Part shown: piece by piece, positions 1 through 8,810 of the stretch | Layout of the letters: the number at the start of each line of letters is the position of its first letter | How positions within the stretch are numbered: the first letter of the stretch is position 1 | Assembly (NCBI RefSeq): GCF_014803405.1 | Contig: NZ_JACYFG010000006.1 | Location: 131,501 to 195,500, forward strand | Length of the DNA stretch: 64,000 bases | Reading direction: 5' to 3' | Source: Pelagicoccus enzymogenes | GTDB lineage: Bacteria; Verrucomicrobiota; Verrucomicrobiia; Opitutales; Opitutaceae | Program-made: the position numbers and the translations under genes | Notes under the pieces: generated by a model | Databases searched by the model: none | The model's input: only the letters and a program-made list of their open reading frames with translations | Told to the model about the DNA's origin: nothing

Positions 1-230
1 ACAGGGCAGAGATGATCCTTCAGCAAGCGATTCTTCTCTTCTACGCTCTTCAACAATGACTCTCCAAGCTTCAGCAGGGGGAAATCCTCAGCATTGCCGA
101 AGATCGGTAAACCACGAGAACGTAGCTTCAAGTTCAAGTACTCAACTTGATTCTTGGCGTCGAAGACGTTTTCGCAGGTGGTCGGATCGAATCCGATTTG
201 TGTTTTTAGGTCGGTACTATGCGTATCCAT
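1..230 (-). CDS. Conserved unknown protein, N-terminal part (cut by window edge)
   Basis: An open frame begins with ATG at 228-230 on the minus strand and runs without a stop to base 1 (76 codons seen). The peptide begins MDTHSTDLKTQIGFDPTTCE, followed by a helical, charged stretch with motifs VEYLNLKLRSRGLPIFG and LLKSVEEKNRLLKDHLCP. I recall similar unnamed proteins in Opitutae genomes, but cannot give a family. A purine-rich stretch (GAAAGAGAAA) sits just upstream of the ATG as a weak ribosome-binding site. It lies 68 bp downstream of the ABC ATPase gene on the same strand and may be in its operon. Function unknown; the C-terminus lies outside the window. Confidence 0.65.
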   Translation of the reverse strand, partial: MDTHSTDLKTQIGFDPTTCENVFDAKNQVEYLNLKLRSRGLPIFGNAEDFPLLKLGESLLKSVEEKNRLLKDHLCP

Positions 231-298
231 TTTTGTTTCTCTTTCGGGTTAGCCAGCAAATTTTAGACGGCTGGCAATTTCGTATTCGATATCAAATT

Positions 299-1120
299 CT
301 AACTTGCAATACTGGGCATCGCCGGAACGGCCGCCAACAGCTTCTTCGTGTATTCAGATTGTGGATTATTGTAAATGCTTTCGGACGTTCCTTGCTCAAC
401 TATCTTTCCATTTTGCATGACCACCACTTCATGGCTCATGTGCTCTACCACCGCGAGATCATGGGCGATAAAAAGGTAGGTGATCGCGAATTCGTCTTGC
501 AGGTCTTGCAGCAAGTTTACGATCTGCGCTTGCACGCTCACGTCCAAGGCGCTCACGCATTCGTCGCAGATGATGAACTCCGGACGGCTGCTCAACGCTC
601 GCGCGATGCAAATCCGCTGGCGTTGGCCTCCACTGAATTGATGCGGATAGCGCCGCATGGCGTCGGAAGGAAGTCCCACCTTCTCCAGCAACTCCACAAC
701 GCGAGCCTCTCGATCGGAGCGACTCAGTTGCGACTCATGCACGATAAGAGGTTCCGCGATAATGGCCCCTACCGTCAGCCGAGGATTCAAGGATGCGTAC
801 GGATCCTGAAAGATCGTTTGGATGCGTTTTCTGAACGGAAGGAAAGCAGACTCCGAAAGCGGAGCAATATCAACGCCGTCGTATTCGATTTTTCCCGACT
901 CGGATGGGATCAATTTCAGGATCGCCTTCCCTATCGTGCTCTTTCCGCTGCCACTCTCTCCAACGAGTCCTACCGTTTGCCCTCTGCGAACAGAAAAACT
1001 AGCGTTCGAAACCGCGCGAAACGAATCCGCTTTTCCAAAGAGTCCACCTGAGGAAGTCTGATAACTAACGTTTAAGTCCCTTACCCTTAAGAGAGGATGG
1101 CCATCGCTTGGGTCAGACAT
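299..1120 (-). CDS. Oligopeptide/dipeptide-type ABC transporter ATPase, OppF/DppF-like
   Basis: 273 aa. This is the second ATPase subunit of a peptide/nickel-type ABC importer, coupling ATP hydrolysis to substrate passage through inner-membrane permeases. Walker A GESGSGKST is at about residues 54-62, the signature FSGGQRQR at 162-169, and Walker B FIICDE ends with the catalytic Glu at 187. The C-terminus has the short extension usual for OppF. Its start overlaps the end of the upstream ATPase gene by 8 bp, so the two are translationally coupled. No permease or binding-protein gene is present, so partners must be encoded elsewhere. Substrate is not predictable; peptides are the family norm, but some members carry oligosaccharides. 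Confidence 0.9.
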   Translation of the reverse strand: MSDPSDGHPLLRVRDLNVSYQTSSGGLFGKADSFRAVSNASFSVRRGQTVGLVGESGSGKSTIGKAILKLIPSESGKIEYDGVDIAPLSESAFLPFRKRIQTIFQDPYASLNPRLTVGAIIAEPLIVHESQLSRSDREARVVELLEKVGLPSDAMRRYPHQFSGGQRQRICIARALSSRPEFIICDECVSALDVSVQAQIVNLLQDLQDEFAITYLFIAHDLAVVEHMSHEVVVMQNGKIVEQGTSESIYNNPQSEYTKKLLAAVPAMPSIAS

Positions 1121-1961
1121 GGGATGCCTCCTTTTCCGCGATCGCAGCGTAGTCTACTACCGGTAAGCGCCCTTGACGAACGCCCAGTCGCGGAATGCAG
1201 CGAATCAAGGCCTTGGTGTATTCATGTTTCGGCGACGCAAGCACTTGCGTGGTCTCGCCTTGTTCCACGATTTTGCCTTGGTACATGACCGCAACCTCAT
1301 CCGCGAAACCATCTACAATTCCGAAATTGTGCGTGATGAGTATGATCGCCATGTCCTCCTTGTCTCGAAGCTCGCGGAGCAAATCCATGATCTGAGCTTC
1401 GATTGTGACATCCAAGGCGGTAGTGGGTTCGTCCGCAACAAGAATGTCCGGCTGACAAGCCAGCGCCATGGCGATGACAACACGCTGCTTCATGCCACCG
1501 CTCATCTGGTGGGGATAATTGCCATACCGCGAACTGGCATCGCGAATACCCACCTTCTCCAGAAGCCCGATACTCTCTTGCTTGAAATCCTGCACGTCGC
1601 TCCGGTGGAATTTGAGAGCTTCCTCTATCTGCGCTCCCACTGTGAAATAAGGATTCAAAGAGGTGGACGGCTCCTGGAAGACGTAAGCGATTCGCTTGCC
1701 ACGTACCGAACGCAAGCGCCTCTCCGACATTTCCAATAGATTCTCTCCATCCAGCAAGGCTTCCCCGGCAACCTCGCATTTGGGAGGAGGTGGTAGCAAG
1801 CGAGATAGCGACATCGAAGTAACGCTCTTGCCGCTGCCACTTTCTCCGACGATGGCTAGGGTTTTACCTCGATCTAGGGAAAACGAAATTCCCTTCACCG
1901 CTTCGATATTCGAGTGGCGGCTGTTGAAACGGATTTTCAGATCTCGTACCTCAAGCAGCAT
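1113..1961 (-). CDS. Oligopeptide/dipeptide-type ABC transporter ATPase, OppD/DppD-like
   Basis: 282 aa from the ATG at 1959-1961, which gives the usual family N-terminus MLLEVRDLKIRF; an upstream in-frame start at 2000 would add 13 residues not expected in the family. Walker A GESGSGKSV is at about 39-47, signature MSGGMKQR at 153-160, and Walker B ILVADE at 173-178. The protein should pair with the OppF-like subunit encoded immediately downstream with an 8-bp overlap. These two ATPase genes form the start of a minus-strand unit that probably runs on to the window edge. The permeases are missing from this window. Confidence 0.9.
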   Translation of the reverse strand: MLLEVRDLKIRFNSRHSNIEAVKGISFSLDRGKTLAIVGESGSGKSVTSMSLSRLLPPPPKCEVAGEALLDGENLLEMSERRLRSVRGKRIAYVFQEPSTSLNPYFTVGAQIEEALKFHRSDVQDFKQESIGLLEKVGIRDASSRYGNYPHQMSGGMKQRVVIAMALACQPDILVADEPTTALDVTIEAQIMDLLRELRDKEDMAIILITHNFGIVDGFADEVAVMYQGKIVEQGETTQVLASPKHEYTKALIRCIPRLGVRQGRLPVVDYAAIAEKEASHV

Positions 1962-2449
1962 GATCGCCGCCCATCCTGCAAAGCCCACCGCAGACAACAA
2001 GTGGAAAAGGTCGGAAATCCATACTTTTTTGTATTTAATATCTTGAATAGGGATAACGCCCTAGCAGCGAGAAGCCTCTGAGTCTGAAGAACCCTAGCGC
2101 AAAGCTCTCGAGCTTTCCGGAAAAATGAATCCCGCGCCCTTCCCTGGCCCCGACCACAGAGGCTGGCGCTTACAAATGAGCGCCTAGCCTGTGGACGTAG
2201 CCACGCCCCACAAAAAACGCCGCAGATCGATCTCTCTGCAAATCAATGCCTTAGCTCCAAGAGACAACACCTTCCTTGAGAACTCCCAAACGCTGGCGCG
2301 ACTGAAGCTAACGCCAAATCTACAAACCGATATTCTAATTCTAATAAACACGGTCGACCGAAGCTTCCCCGACCTCGCCGCAAAGCGGAGTCCGGCTCGG
2401 TCTCAAGCCGGGACGTTTTCCTTGTTGCTCTCCTCCGAGAAATCGAAAC
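1962..2449. other. Intergenic region between divergent genes, with hairpins
   Basis: This 488-bp stretch separates the minus-strand ABC ATPases from a plus-strand TonB-like gene, so it should contain both promoters. No credible gene is visible. It holds several inverted repeats: AAAGCT-CTCG-AGCTTT at 2101-2116, the long hairpin at 2154-2194, and a bulged GTCCGGCT/AGCCGGGAC pair near 2390-2415. None is followed by a T tract. Confidence 0.5.
2154..2194. repeat. Long imperfect inverted repeat (REP-like or structured RNA)
   Basis: The left arm CCACA-GA-GGCT-GGCGCT and the right arm AGCGCC-T-AGCC-TGTGG pair over 15 bp with two small bulges around an 8-nt loop (2171-2178). No T tract follows on either strand, so a simple intrinsic terminator is unlikely. 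It could be a REP-type palindrome or part of a 5' leader of the TonB-like gene, 256 bp away. Confidence 0.5.
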
Positions 2450-3232
2450 ATGAGCAATCCACATAAAATCCTCCTCTTCAGCGTGACGTTAATCGCCGCG
2501 TTGCTCTCAAACCGGGCCGCCTTGATCGCCGGTCCCGCCGATTCCCACGCCAGCCAAGGCATCGGGATCGAGATGACACAAGCTCCTGAGATGCCGGAGT
2601 TCCTCTTGAAAGCTGGAGTCACAAGCGCCTTGGCGACCCTTGTTATCAGCGTTGACGAGAACGGCTCCCTCGACGACTGGCTCCTCGTCGAAGCAAGCGA
2701 CCAATCGCTCGACAAAGCCGTGGCCGAGGTGATCGAGACTTGGACTTTCCGCCCTGCCCGCCGAAACGGACAAGCCATCGCGGCTCGCCAAACGTTTCCT
2801 CTCCAGCTTGATGCGGCGGCTCCAACTCAACGGTATTCCCGCGTCACGAAAAGCGATACCCTTGCCTATCGCTATTTCGATCCAGCCGATCGCAGCGAGA
2901 TCAAACACAAGTATACACAGCGTATCCAATTAGTGGATCCGCCCAACCTGGACCAGCTCCCTACCTTGATCGAATACGTCAAGCCCAGCGTCGCTCCCGA
3001 AGTCTACGCAGCCAACAAAGGAGCAAGCCTGCGCTTCACTTTCTATTTGGATGGAGAAGGTCGCGTGAGAATGCCGAGCTTGTCCCATATTGACGGCCCC
3101 GCATCTCCTGCCGCCATCTTCGCGGTCCAAACCGCCCTCGAGCAATGGAAGTTCGAGCCCGTGACGCAAGGCGGCAAGCCAGTCCTCACCCTGCTCGCTC
3201 AGACCATCCATTTCAGTCACCTATACGATTAG
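2450..3232 (+). CDS. Secreted protein with two TonB C-terminal-like domains
   Basis: 260 aa. An N-terminal hydrophobic signal (about residues 7-27) is followed by two regions that resemble the TonB C-terminal fold. The first (about 50-125) has ISVDENGSLDDWLLVEAS and ends in the typical WTFRPARRNGQAI; the second (about 190-258) has YLDGEGRV and the WKFEP motif. TonB itself spans the periplasm and energises outer-membrane receptors, but this protein lacks the proline-rich linker and has two domains in tandem, so it may be a periplasmic accessory or a receptor-binding competitor rather than a true energy transducer. It is a single gene followed by a clear terminator. Assignment to the fold is fairly secure; the role is inferred. 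Confidence 0.75.
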   Translation: MSNPHKILLFSVTLIAALLSNRAALIAGPADSHASQGIGIEMTQAPEMPEFLLKAGVTSALATLVISVDENGSLDDWLLVEASDQSLDKAVAEVIETWTFRPARRNGQAIAARQTFPLQLDAAAPTQRYSRVTKSDTLAYRYFDPADRSEIKHKYTQRIQLVDPPNLDQLPTLIEYVKPSVAPEVYAANKGASLRFTFYLDGEGRVRMPSLSHIDGPASPAAIFAVQTALEQWKFEPVTQGGKPVLTLLAQTIHFSHLYD

Positions 3233-3275
3233 AAGCAGCCCAATCCCTCTTTGCCTGACATCCTAAACCAAGCAG

Positions 3276-3312
3276 CCCTCCGTGGTCCCGGCCCGCGGAG
3301 GGTTCTTCGTTT
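3276..3312 (+). terminator. Intrinsic terminator of the TonB-like gene
   Basis: CCCTCCGTGG (3276-3285) pairs with CCGCGGAGGG (3293-3302) over 10 bp with one G-T wobble and a 7-nt loop, then a T-rich run TTCTTCGTTTT. It lies 43 bp after the plus-strand stop codon and also separates that gene from the convergent fructokinase gene. Confidence 0.75.
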
Positions 3313-3336
3313 TGCTGCACGCGAGCAGGCGACACC

Positions 3337-4326
3337 TCATGCGCTAGCTTGTCCTGCCAAGCGACGTCGGCTGCCTGACAAAACGTTCTCCACCTCACCT
3401 CTGATGGGGAGAGACGGGATCGCGCCTCTGCCCGTAACCGTTATGGAAGCGGCAGCGCAGGCGAAACGACATGCCTCTTCCAGCTTTGCAACATCTTCAA
3501 ATAGCGTCCCCAGTTCCACAAATCGCTGCAAGAAGGCTGCAATAAAACTATCTCCAGCCCCGGTCGCATCCACGCACTCGACCCTGAAAGCGGGGACCTG
3601 AAAACGAACCAAGCCGTTCATACAAAGGCAACCGTCAGCATCCAGACTTACGAGCACCAGCTTCGGTCCTAATTCCTTCAAACGCTTCGCCGCGGAAGCG
3701 AGATCGTCCAAGCCCGTCAGCATGCGTGCCTCCTCTTGGCTCACCTTGAGGATATCGACAGAAGGTAAAAGCGACTCTACGCAGCGAATCGCCTCGCTTT
3801 CGTCAATCCAAACACTCGCCCGGTAGTTCACGTCCAAGGAAACCAAGCCGCCATGGCTCTTCACCCGGCGAACCGCCTCCAAGCTTGCCGAACGGGATGG
3901 CTCGGAGCTGAAGCTAAAAGTGCCAATATGCAGTACCGAGCAAGCATCCAATGTCCCCTCGTCCAATCGAGAATCACTTAGCATCGTATCCGCACCTGGA
4001 CTACGTATAAAGGAAAAATCCCGTTCCCCCTTTTCGTCCACCGAAACGAATGCTTGAGTCGTGGAGCTCGCAGCCGTTCGCTGCACTCCTCTAACATCCA
4101 CGCCCTCTCGCTTCAGCGCTTCGAAGAGAAAATCGCCCCAAACGTCCTGTCCGAGACACGAGATCAAACTCGCCTGTCCTCCCAAGCGGCCGATCCCCAC
4201 CGCCACGTTCGCCGGAGCTCCTCCCGCGCAAGGCTTGAACGCCTCTGCGTCAATCAATCGACGATGATTACTGATCGATACGAAATCGACCAACGCTTCG
4301 CCCAAGCAACAAATACTTCCATTCAT
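3337..4326 (-). CDS. PfkB-family sugar kinase, probable fructokinase
   Basis: 329 aa, full length for the ribokinase/PfkB family. It probably phosphorylates free fructose released from sucrose. The N-terminal sugar-binding signature GGAPANVAVGIGRLGG is at about 35-50, and the C-terminal signature DATGAGDSF at 253-261 contains the catalytic base Asp259 and the anion hole. The start ATG is at 4324-4326. It lies 43 bp downstream of the sugar symporter gene on the same strand and is the last gene of the receptor-symporter-kinase unit. Fructose as substrate is inferred from the sucrose phosphorylase nearby, which yields glucose 1-phosphate plus fructose; other ketoses are possible. Confidence 0.85.
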   Translation of the reverse strand: MNGSICCLGEALVDFVSISNHRRLIDAEAFKPCAGGAPANVAVGIGRLGGQASLISCLGQDVWGDFLFEALKREGVDVRGVQRTAASSTTQAFVSVDEKGERDFSFIRSPGADTMLSDSRLDEGTLDACSVLHIGTFSFSSEPSRSASLEAVRRVKSHGGLVSLDVNYRASVWIDESEAIRCVESLLPSVDILKVSQEEARMLTGLDDLASAAKRLKELGPKLVLVSLDADGCLCMNGLVRFQVPAFRVECVDATGAGDSFIAAFLQRFVELGTLFEDVAKLEEACRFACAAASITVTGRGAIPSLPIRGEVENVLSGSRRRLAGQASA

Positions 4327-4369
4327 AACTTATCTGCTTTTTGGATACATTATTCCCTATTCCAAGGAT

Positions 4370-5758
4370 CTAAGCCTCGTAGTTTCGAGTTCGCCGTTCA
4401 GCGAGTTCCCCTTCAATCTTCGCGAGCGTATCACGGTCGATCTTGTAGAAGATCATCAGCAAGCCACCCGACAGGAAGAACAAGGCGGGCAAAGCGTTCG
4501 ACATGAGCCGAATCCCCAATACCGCCGATTCCGTTTGCTCCTGGTTCGCGACAAAACCGAACCAAGCGAGAATGAACCCGGGCAAGGCGCCGCCGACTGC
4601 TGAACCAAACTTCAAGGAAAACATGGAAGCCGACACCGTCAGCCCCGCGCAATTTTTCCCCGTCTTCCACTCGCCGTACTCAGCGCAATCGGTGTACATC
4701 GCAAACAGCAAGGTAATAACCACCCCAAAGGTGAATATACCCAAGCTGTGCAAAACCACCGTCGTGACGTAAGCGGCAGGCGGAACAAAGTAGCACGCCA
4801 CCAGCAAAACGGAGTGCAGCAGGTTCGCCCAGATCATCAACACGCGCTTATCCCCCATCTTCACCAGGCTGGGCGTGACCAAAGCCCCCAGCAACTGGCC
4901 GACCAGACCGCAGGAAACGATAAAAGAGGTGCGATCCATCCAAAGGAAAAAGGTCCCCTCGTCCTGTCCCAAATAATACTTGGTGTAAAAGGCCAAAGAA
5001 GCGAAGCGGGCCACTAGACCAACCACGATCAAGATACCAGAAAACATCAGTACGATCCAGGATCCGTTCTTCAGCAAGGCCACCGTATCTTCCTTCACGC
5101 TCGACTTGTGAGCCTTGGGCTGGATCCGCTCCCGCGTCGTGGCAAAAGTGATCCAAAATATCAATACAGACAAAACCGCAAACAAAACGATCGTCAGCCT
5201 AAATCCTAGCAGCTCGTCCTCTCCTCCAAAGAAATTGACCAAGGGCTTCGCCATCGCCCCCACCGAAAGCGTTCCCAAGGAAGCGAAAATGAAGCGGAAT
5301 TGCGTCGCCTTGGTCCGTTCCTCGGCAACCGGAGAGATTACCGCCAGCAAGGCGGAATACGGCACATTGATCGCCGTATAAGCCAGCATCACTAGAGTGT
5401 AGGAAACGTAAGCGAAAGCTAGCTTGCCGAAGTCCGAGAGCTCAGGCCCCAGGAACAACAAGTATCCGAGAAGAGCATACGGGATAGCCATCCAAAGCAA
5501 GTAAGGCCGATACTTGCCCCAGCGGCTCTGGGTACGGTCCGCGATCAAGCCCATAGCAGGATCGCTGATGGCGTCCACTATCTTGGTGACCAGCAACATT
5601 GTCGCCGCAGCGGCGGGCGAAATGCCCCACACGTCCGTGTAGTAGTACAGCAGGAACAGGCCGAAGAACCCCATGTAGAAGTTCGAGGCCATGTCGCCTA
5701 GGCCGTAGCCGATTTTTTCCTTGAACGACAAGCGCTCGGTTGCGGGGTTTTGCTTCAT
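4370..5758 (-). CDS. GPH-family (MelB-like) sugar:cation symporter
   Basis: 462 aa, with about 12 membrane segments. It belongs to the glycoside-pentoside-hexuronide:cation symporter family in the major facilitator superfamily. Typical features are the opening LSFKEKIGYGLGDMASN, the conserved DAISDPAMGLIADRTQSRWGKYRPY loop after TM2 (Asp residues for cation coupling), and NVPYSALLAVIS in TM4-5. It probably takes sucrose or a similar disaccharide from periplasm to cytoplasm. It lies between the TonB-dependent receptor and the fructokinase in the same orientation, as expected for an outer-membrane to cytoplasm relay. Substrate is inferred from context. Confidence 0.85.
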   Translation of the reverse strand: MKQNPATERLSFKEKIGYGLGDMASNFYMGFFGLFLLYYYTDVWGISPAAAATMLLVTKIVDAISDPAMGLIADRTQSRWGKYRPYLLWMAIPYALLGYLLFLGPELSDFGKLAFAYVSYTLVMLAYTAINVPYSALLAVISPVAEERTKATQFRFIFASLGTLSVGAMAKPLVNFFGGEDELLGFRLTIVLFAVLSVLIFWITFATTRERIQPKAHKSSVKEDTVALLKNGSWIVLMFSGILIVVGLVARFASLAFYTKYYLGQDEGTFFLWMDRTSFIVSCGLVGQLLGALVTPSLVKMGDKRVLMIWANLLHSVLLVACYFVPPAAYVTTVVLHSLGIFTFGVVITLLFAMYTDCAEYGEWKTGKNCAGLTVSASMFSLKFGSAVGGALPGFILAWFGFVANQEQTESAVLGIRLMSNALPALFFLSGGLLMIFYKIDRDTLAKIEGELAERRTRNYEA

Positions 5759-5848
5759 AGCAATGGGGTTAGAAAGCGGGAGTTGGGAAAATTGAGATAC
5801 AGAAGGGATAATTAAAAAAGCTTGCTAAGCAAAGTCGCGAGCCGGAAA

Positions 5849-5880
5849 GCCGCTACCCGAATCCTAGCCCGGGCAGCGGC
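5849..5880 (-). terminator. Strong hairpin after the TonB-receptor gene
   Basis: On the minus strand GCCGCTGCCCG pairs with CGGGTAGCGGC (11 bp, one G-T wobble) around a 10-nt loop, followed by only TTT. It lies 36 bp after the receptor stop. It could end most transcripts or stabilise the receptor mRNA while letting some reading continue into the symporter gene. Confidence 0.55.
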
Positions 5881-5916
5881 CAATCTCCTTGTTCTTAGCC
5901 TATTGGATCATACGAA

Positions 5917-8433
5917 CTAAAAATCGTAGCGGAAGGTCAGGCTGGAGGTCGTTCCCGCAATCCCGCGGGCCCGAATGATTCCGCTGTCTGGAATGGCCCC
6001 TTCCTCCGATTCGCTCAGTCCGAATTCGTCGAAGGCATTATTCACAGTCAACAGCACGCTGAAGGTGTCGCTGAAACGGTAGCTCCCGAAAAGGTTCACG
6101 TACTCGTAGCCTGGCATGACCATCACGTTGTCATCCTGAGCGTAGGAGTCGGTCGTTCCGATCACGCTGCCTCCGATCGACCACTTCTCAGTGTTGTAGC
6201 TCGGGCTGATCTGGTACATGAGGTCCGCTTGGCGACGGGGAGTGTTGCCAACAACTCCGGGATTCAGGGCATCCGAAGTGATCTCGGCGTCCGTCCAAGT
6301 CATGCCGACCTTCAAGTCGAAGTTGCCCCTGCGGTAGCTGCTTTCGAGCTCCAAGCCTTTCGCTTCGTACACACGGTCCAAGAAGACTTGAGTGGTAGCT
6401 TCGTAGTTCTGCTCCTCCGTCTCGGCGAAGAACGCGGTGGCGAAGACTCCAAGTACGCCGCCTGCAAAGTCGTCGTTAGCGTACTTGATACCCGCTTCGA
6501 ACTGCTCGACGATGTCTACCGCTGCGTCATCGTCGCGGAGGGATCCGTTGGCCAAGATGTTCGGCCCAAAGAGCAGTCGGTCCGCATTGGCGCGTCCTCC
6601 CCGGCTGAAGCGGGCGAAGGCTGCATAGTCTTCCGTGAAAGCGTAGTTACCGCCCACGGACAACGAGTAGTAGTCCCAATCGTAGTCAACTGGGCTGCGG
6701 TTAGCAGTATCGACCACCTCCACGCTTTGCTCGGGAATCGAGATGCTGCCGTCCTGGTTCAAATCCATGTTCGTCTCGTAACGAGTCCCGGCGTAGGAAC
6801 CGGTCGCATCGCCGAAGTCGAAGCGCACGCTCGCGTCCATGTTAAACTTCCCCTTCTCCATCGCCAAGGCGAGGTAAGGGGCGTTGATGCTGTACTCGGT
6901 ATCGTAATTGCGGTGCAGACCACCCCAAAACGGAGTTCCATACGCGGTCAGGCCACGATCGGAGTAAGAAGTCCCGCTGGCGTCGAACACGTCCACCAAC
7001 TGGGCATCAGTCCCCTTCACCTCAAGCAGATAGGAATTCCAGAGCCAGTCCATGTTGATGTTTTGTGTCGAGTGATAGAAGCCGAGCGTCAGGTCGTAAG
7101 TAGTCGACTCCTCACCTCCGAAATGGCGAGTCAGCTTCAAGTCGTTCACTAGATTGTTGAAATCGTTAAGCTCCGTATCGAACATATGGACACGCATGAG
7201 CAATCCGTTTCCGTTCAGAGTCGCTGGATTGATCTCAGAGCCCGCGTTCGTTCCAGTGGCATAGCGCAGCGTGGCTCCTGCCCCTGCGATCGAATCCGCA
7301 ATCTCCTGAGCGGGGGCGACCTGAGCAGGGAACGGCGCCACAAATCGGCCGCTATTGTCGGAGTAGCGGAAGCGGTCAACCAGCTTCCAGTCGCTGTTCA
7401 AGTCAAAGGAAAACTCAGCTCCCAACGCAGTCGACAGCGAGCGCAAGCCTTCCTGCGGATCGCTCACCCGGCGGTTCCCTTGTCCGTCGGTCCCGATGTT
7501 TTCGATGAAAGCGGGAGTGTGCGGGGTGTCGGTGAGCGGATCGAAGCTCGGCAAGGCGCCAAGGCTCGGGTTCGCATTCGTGCCTGACACCATCACCGGC
7601 ATCGGCATGTAAGTAACCGCCCGGTCATCCAAGTGCTTGAAGTAGAAACGCGCATAGCCCTTGTCCGTAAACTTGGTGAAGTTTGCCTTGATCTGGCCAC
7701 CCTCGTTTCCGTCGTATCCAGCATCTCGGACACCTTCCCCTACTCGATAGTATCCACCGACATGATACTGCATGTCATCTCCCAAGGGCTTTCCGTAGTT
7801 GAAATCCAAGCGCAGCGAATCGTAGTCAAGACCCGTGGTTAAACCAACGCTGCCTCCTTCAATGCCCCCGGTGCGGCTGATGAAGTTGACGATGCCTCCT
7901 GGCGAGTTGCTGGCAAAGGTAGAAGCGGAACCGCCTCGGATCGCTTCCACGCGTTCCGTGGTGTAGTCTGGACGAAGAAAACCGTCTGCGGTGCCGAAGG
8001 CGATATCGCCAAACTCAAGGATGGGAAGTCCGTCCTCTTGTAGCTGGAGGAACTTCGCTCCACCCGCCGCAACCGGCAAACCGCGCACTGCGATATTCGC
8101 ATTGCCGTCGCCTGAAGTCGCTTCGGAACGGATACCGGGGATGCTGCGGAAAATCTCCGCAGTGGAACGGGGAGCGGAAGGAGCGAGCTCGCCCGCGTCG
8201 ACCGTGCTGATCGCCACGCTGGACTTCACTTTCGTCGTTTCGGCGGCCACACCAGTGACCACAACGCCTTCGAGGAGAAATACTTCCGCATCGGCAAATT
8301 CATCGTCCTCGTCGGCGGCGAAACCGCTAGAGGCGAGAACGCCGCAAGCGAGCAAGGAGTTAAACAGTGGGCAGATACGCGATGCGCCACGCGCACGTCC
8401 CTGCCGGTTCGAGGTAGTTAGATTAGGTTTCAT
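5917..8433 (-). CDS. TonB-dependent outer-membrane receptor, probably for sucrose
   Basis: 838 aa from the ATG at 8431-8433. An upstream in-frame ATG at 8533-8535 would add 34 residues that spoil the signal peptide. The signal is about residues 1-40 (hydrophobic core ICPLFNSLLACGVLASSGFA). A plug domain follows (about 55-190) with LEGVVVTG, the PGIRSE region and VRGLPVAAG, then a beta-barrel ending in the aromatic TLTFRYDF-like terminus (SSLTFRYDF). The protein should import a sugar across the outer membrane with TonB energy. Its downstream neighbours are a GPH symporter and fructokinase, and a sucrose phosphorylase is nearby, so sucrose or a sucrose-containing oligosaccharide is the likely ligand. 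Confidence 0.85.
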   Translation of the reverse strand: MKPNLTTSNRQGRARGASRICPLFNSLLACGVLASSGFAADEDDEFADAEVFLLEGVVVTGVAAETTKVKSSVAISTVDAGELAPSAPRSTAEIFRSIPGIRSEATSGDGNANIAVRGLPVAAGGAKFLQLQEDGLPILEFGDIAFGTADGFLRPDYTTERVEAIRGGSASTFASNSPGGIVNFISRTGGIEGGSVGLTTGLDYDSLRLDFNYGKPLGDDMQYHVGGYYRVGEGVRDAGYDGNEGGQIKANFTKFTDKGYARFYFKHLDDRAVTYMPMPVMVSGTNANPSLGALPSFDPLTDTPHTPAFIENIGTDGQGNRRVSDPQEGLRSLSTALGAEFSFDLNSDWKLVDRFRYSDNSGRFVAPFPAQVAPAQEIADSIAGAGATLRYATGTNAGSEINPATLNGNGLLMRVHMFDTELNDFNNLVNDLKLTRHFGGEESTTYDLTLGFYHSTQNINMDWLWNSYLLEVKGTDAQLVDVFDASGTSYSDRGLTAYGTPFWGGLHRNYDTEYSINAPYLALAMEKGKFNMDASVRFDFGDATGSYAGTRYETNMDLNQDGSISIPEQSVEVVDTANRSPVDYDWDYYSLSVGGNYAFTEDYAAFARFSRGGRANADRLLFGPNILANGSLRDDDAAVDIVEQFEAGIKYANDDFAGGVLGVFATAFFAETEEQNYEATTQVFLDRVYEAKGLELESSYRRGNFDLKVGMTWTDAEITSDALNPGVVGNTPRRQADLMYQISPSYNTEKWSIGGSVIGTTDSYAQDDNVMVMPGYEYVNLFGSYRFSDTFSVLLTVNNAFDEFGLSESEEGAIPDSGIIRARGIAGTTSSLTFRYDF

Positions 8434-8810
8434 TTCACTAAACGGGGTTGAGTCTTTTTGGGTAAATCGCTTTTCCAGGCTACCTACGGCAGCTGCAGCG
8501 AAGAGCGTCAAAACGCGCTCTCGGGTATGCTTCATAACTTCCCACCAAATGCCTCTTTCCGCAACCGGACAGGACAGGACAAATCTACGAAGAACGGGAG
8601 AAACATGCGAATTTTCTGCAAAAGCAAAGACATTACCTCCCTCGCTCGAACGAAGGCCCTCAGCTTACTTCCAATTTCCAACAAGCGACGGACGCAGCAC
8701 TATATAAAATGCCACTCACACAGCTCTGCAGGCGGTACGTATGCTCAGGCGGATACAAAGACGCCGTTACCCAGCGGCCTTTTCTCCTCCCTAGGCAGCG
8801 CTCGCCTTGC
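8434..8810. other. Intergenic region upstream of the TonB-dependent receptor
   Basis: A 377-bp region between the AraC gene end and the receptor start, both on the minus strand. It should hold the receptor promoter and AraC binding sites. The only visible regularities are an ACCGGACAGGACAGGACA direct repeat of GGACA units near 8568-8580 and an AT-rich CACTATATAAAATG near 8697-8710. No gene seen. Confidence 0.4.

Noticed and set aside
56-1051. Long plus-strand frame opposite the OppF-like gene
   Set aside because: Antisense to a gene with full Walker and signature motifs; its product has no family pattern.
2191-2466. 91-codon plus-strand frame in the intergenic region
   Set aside because: Overlaps the start of the TonB-like gene and crosses hairpins; composition is not protein-like.
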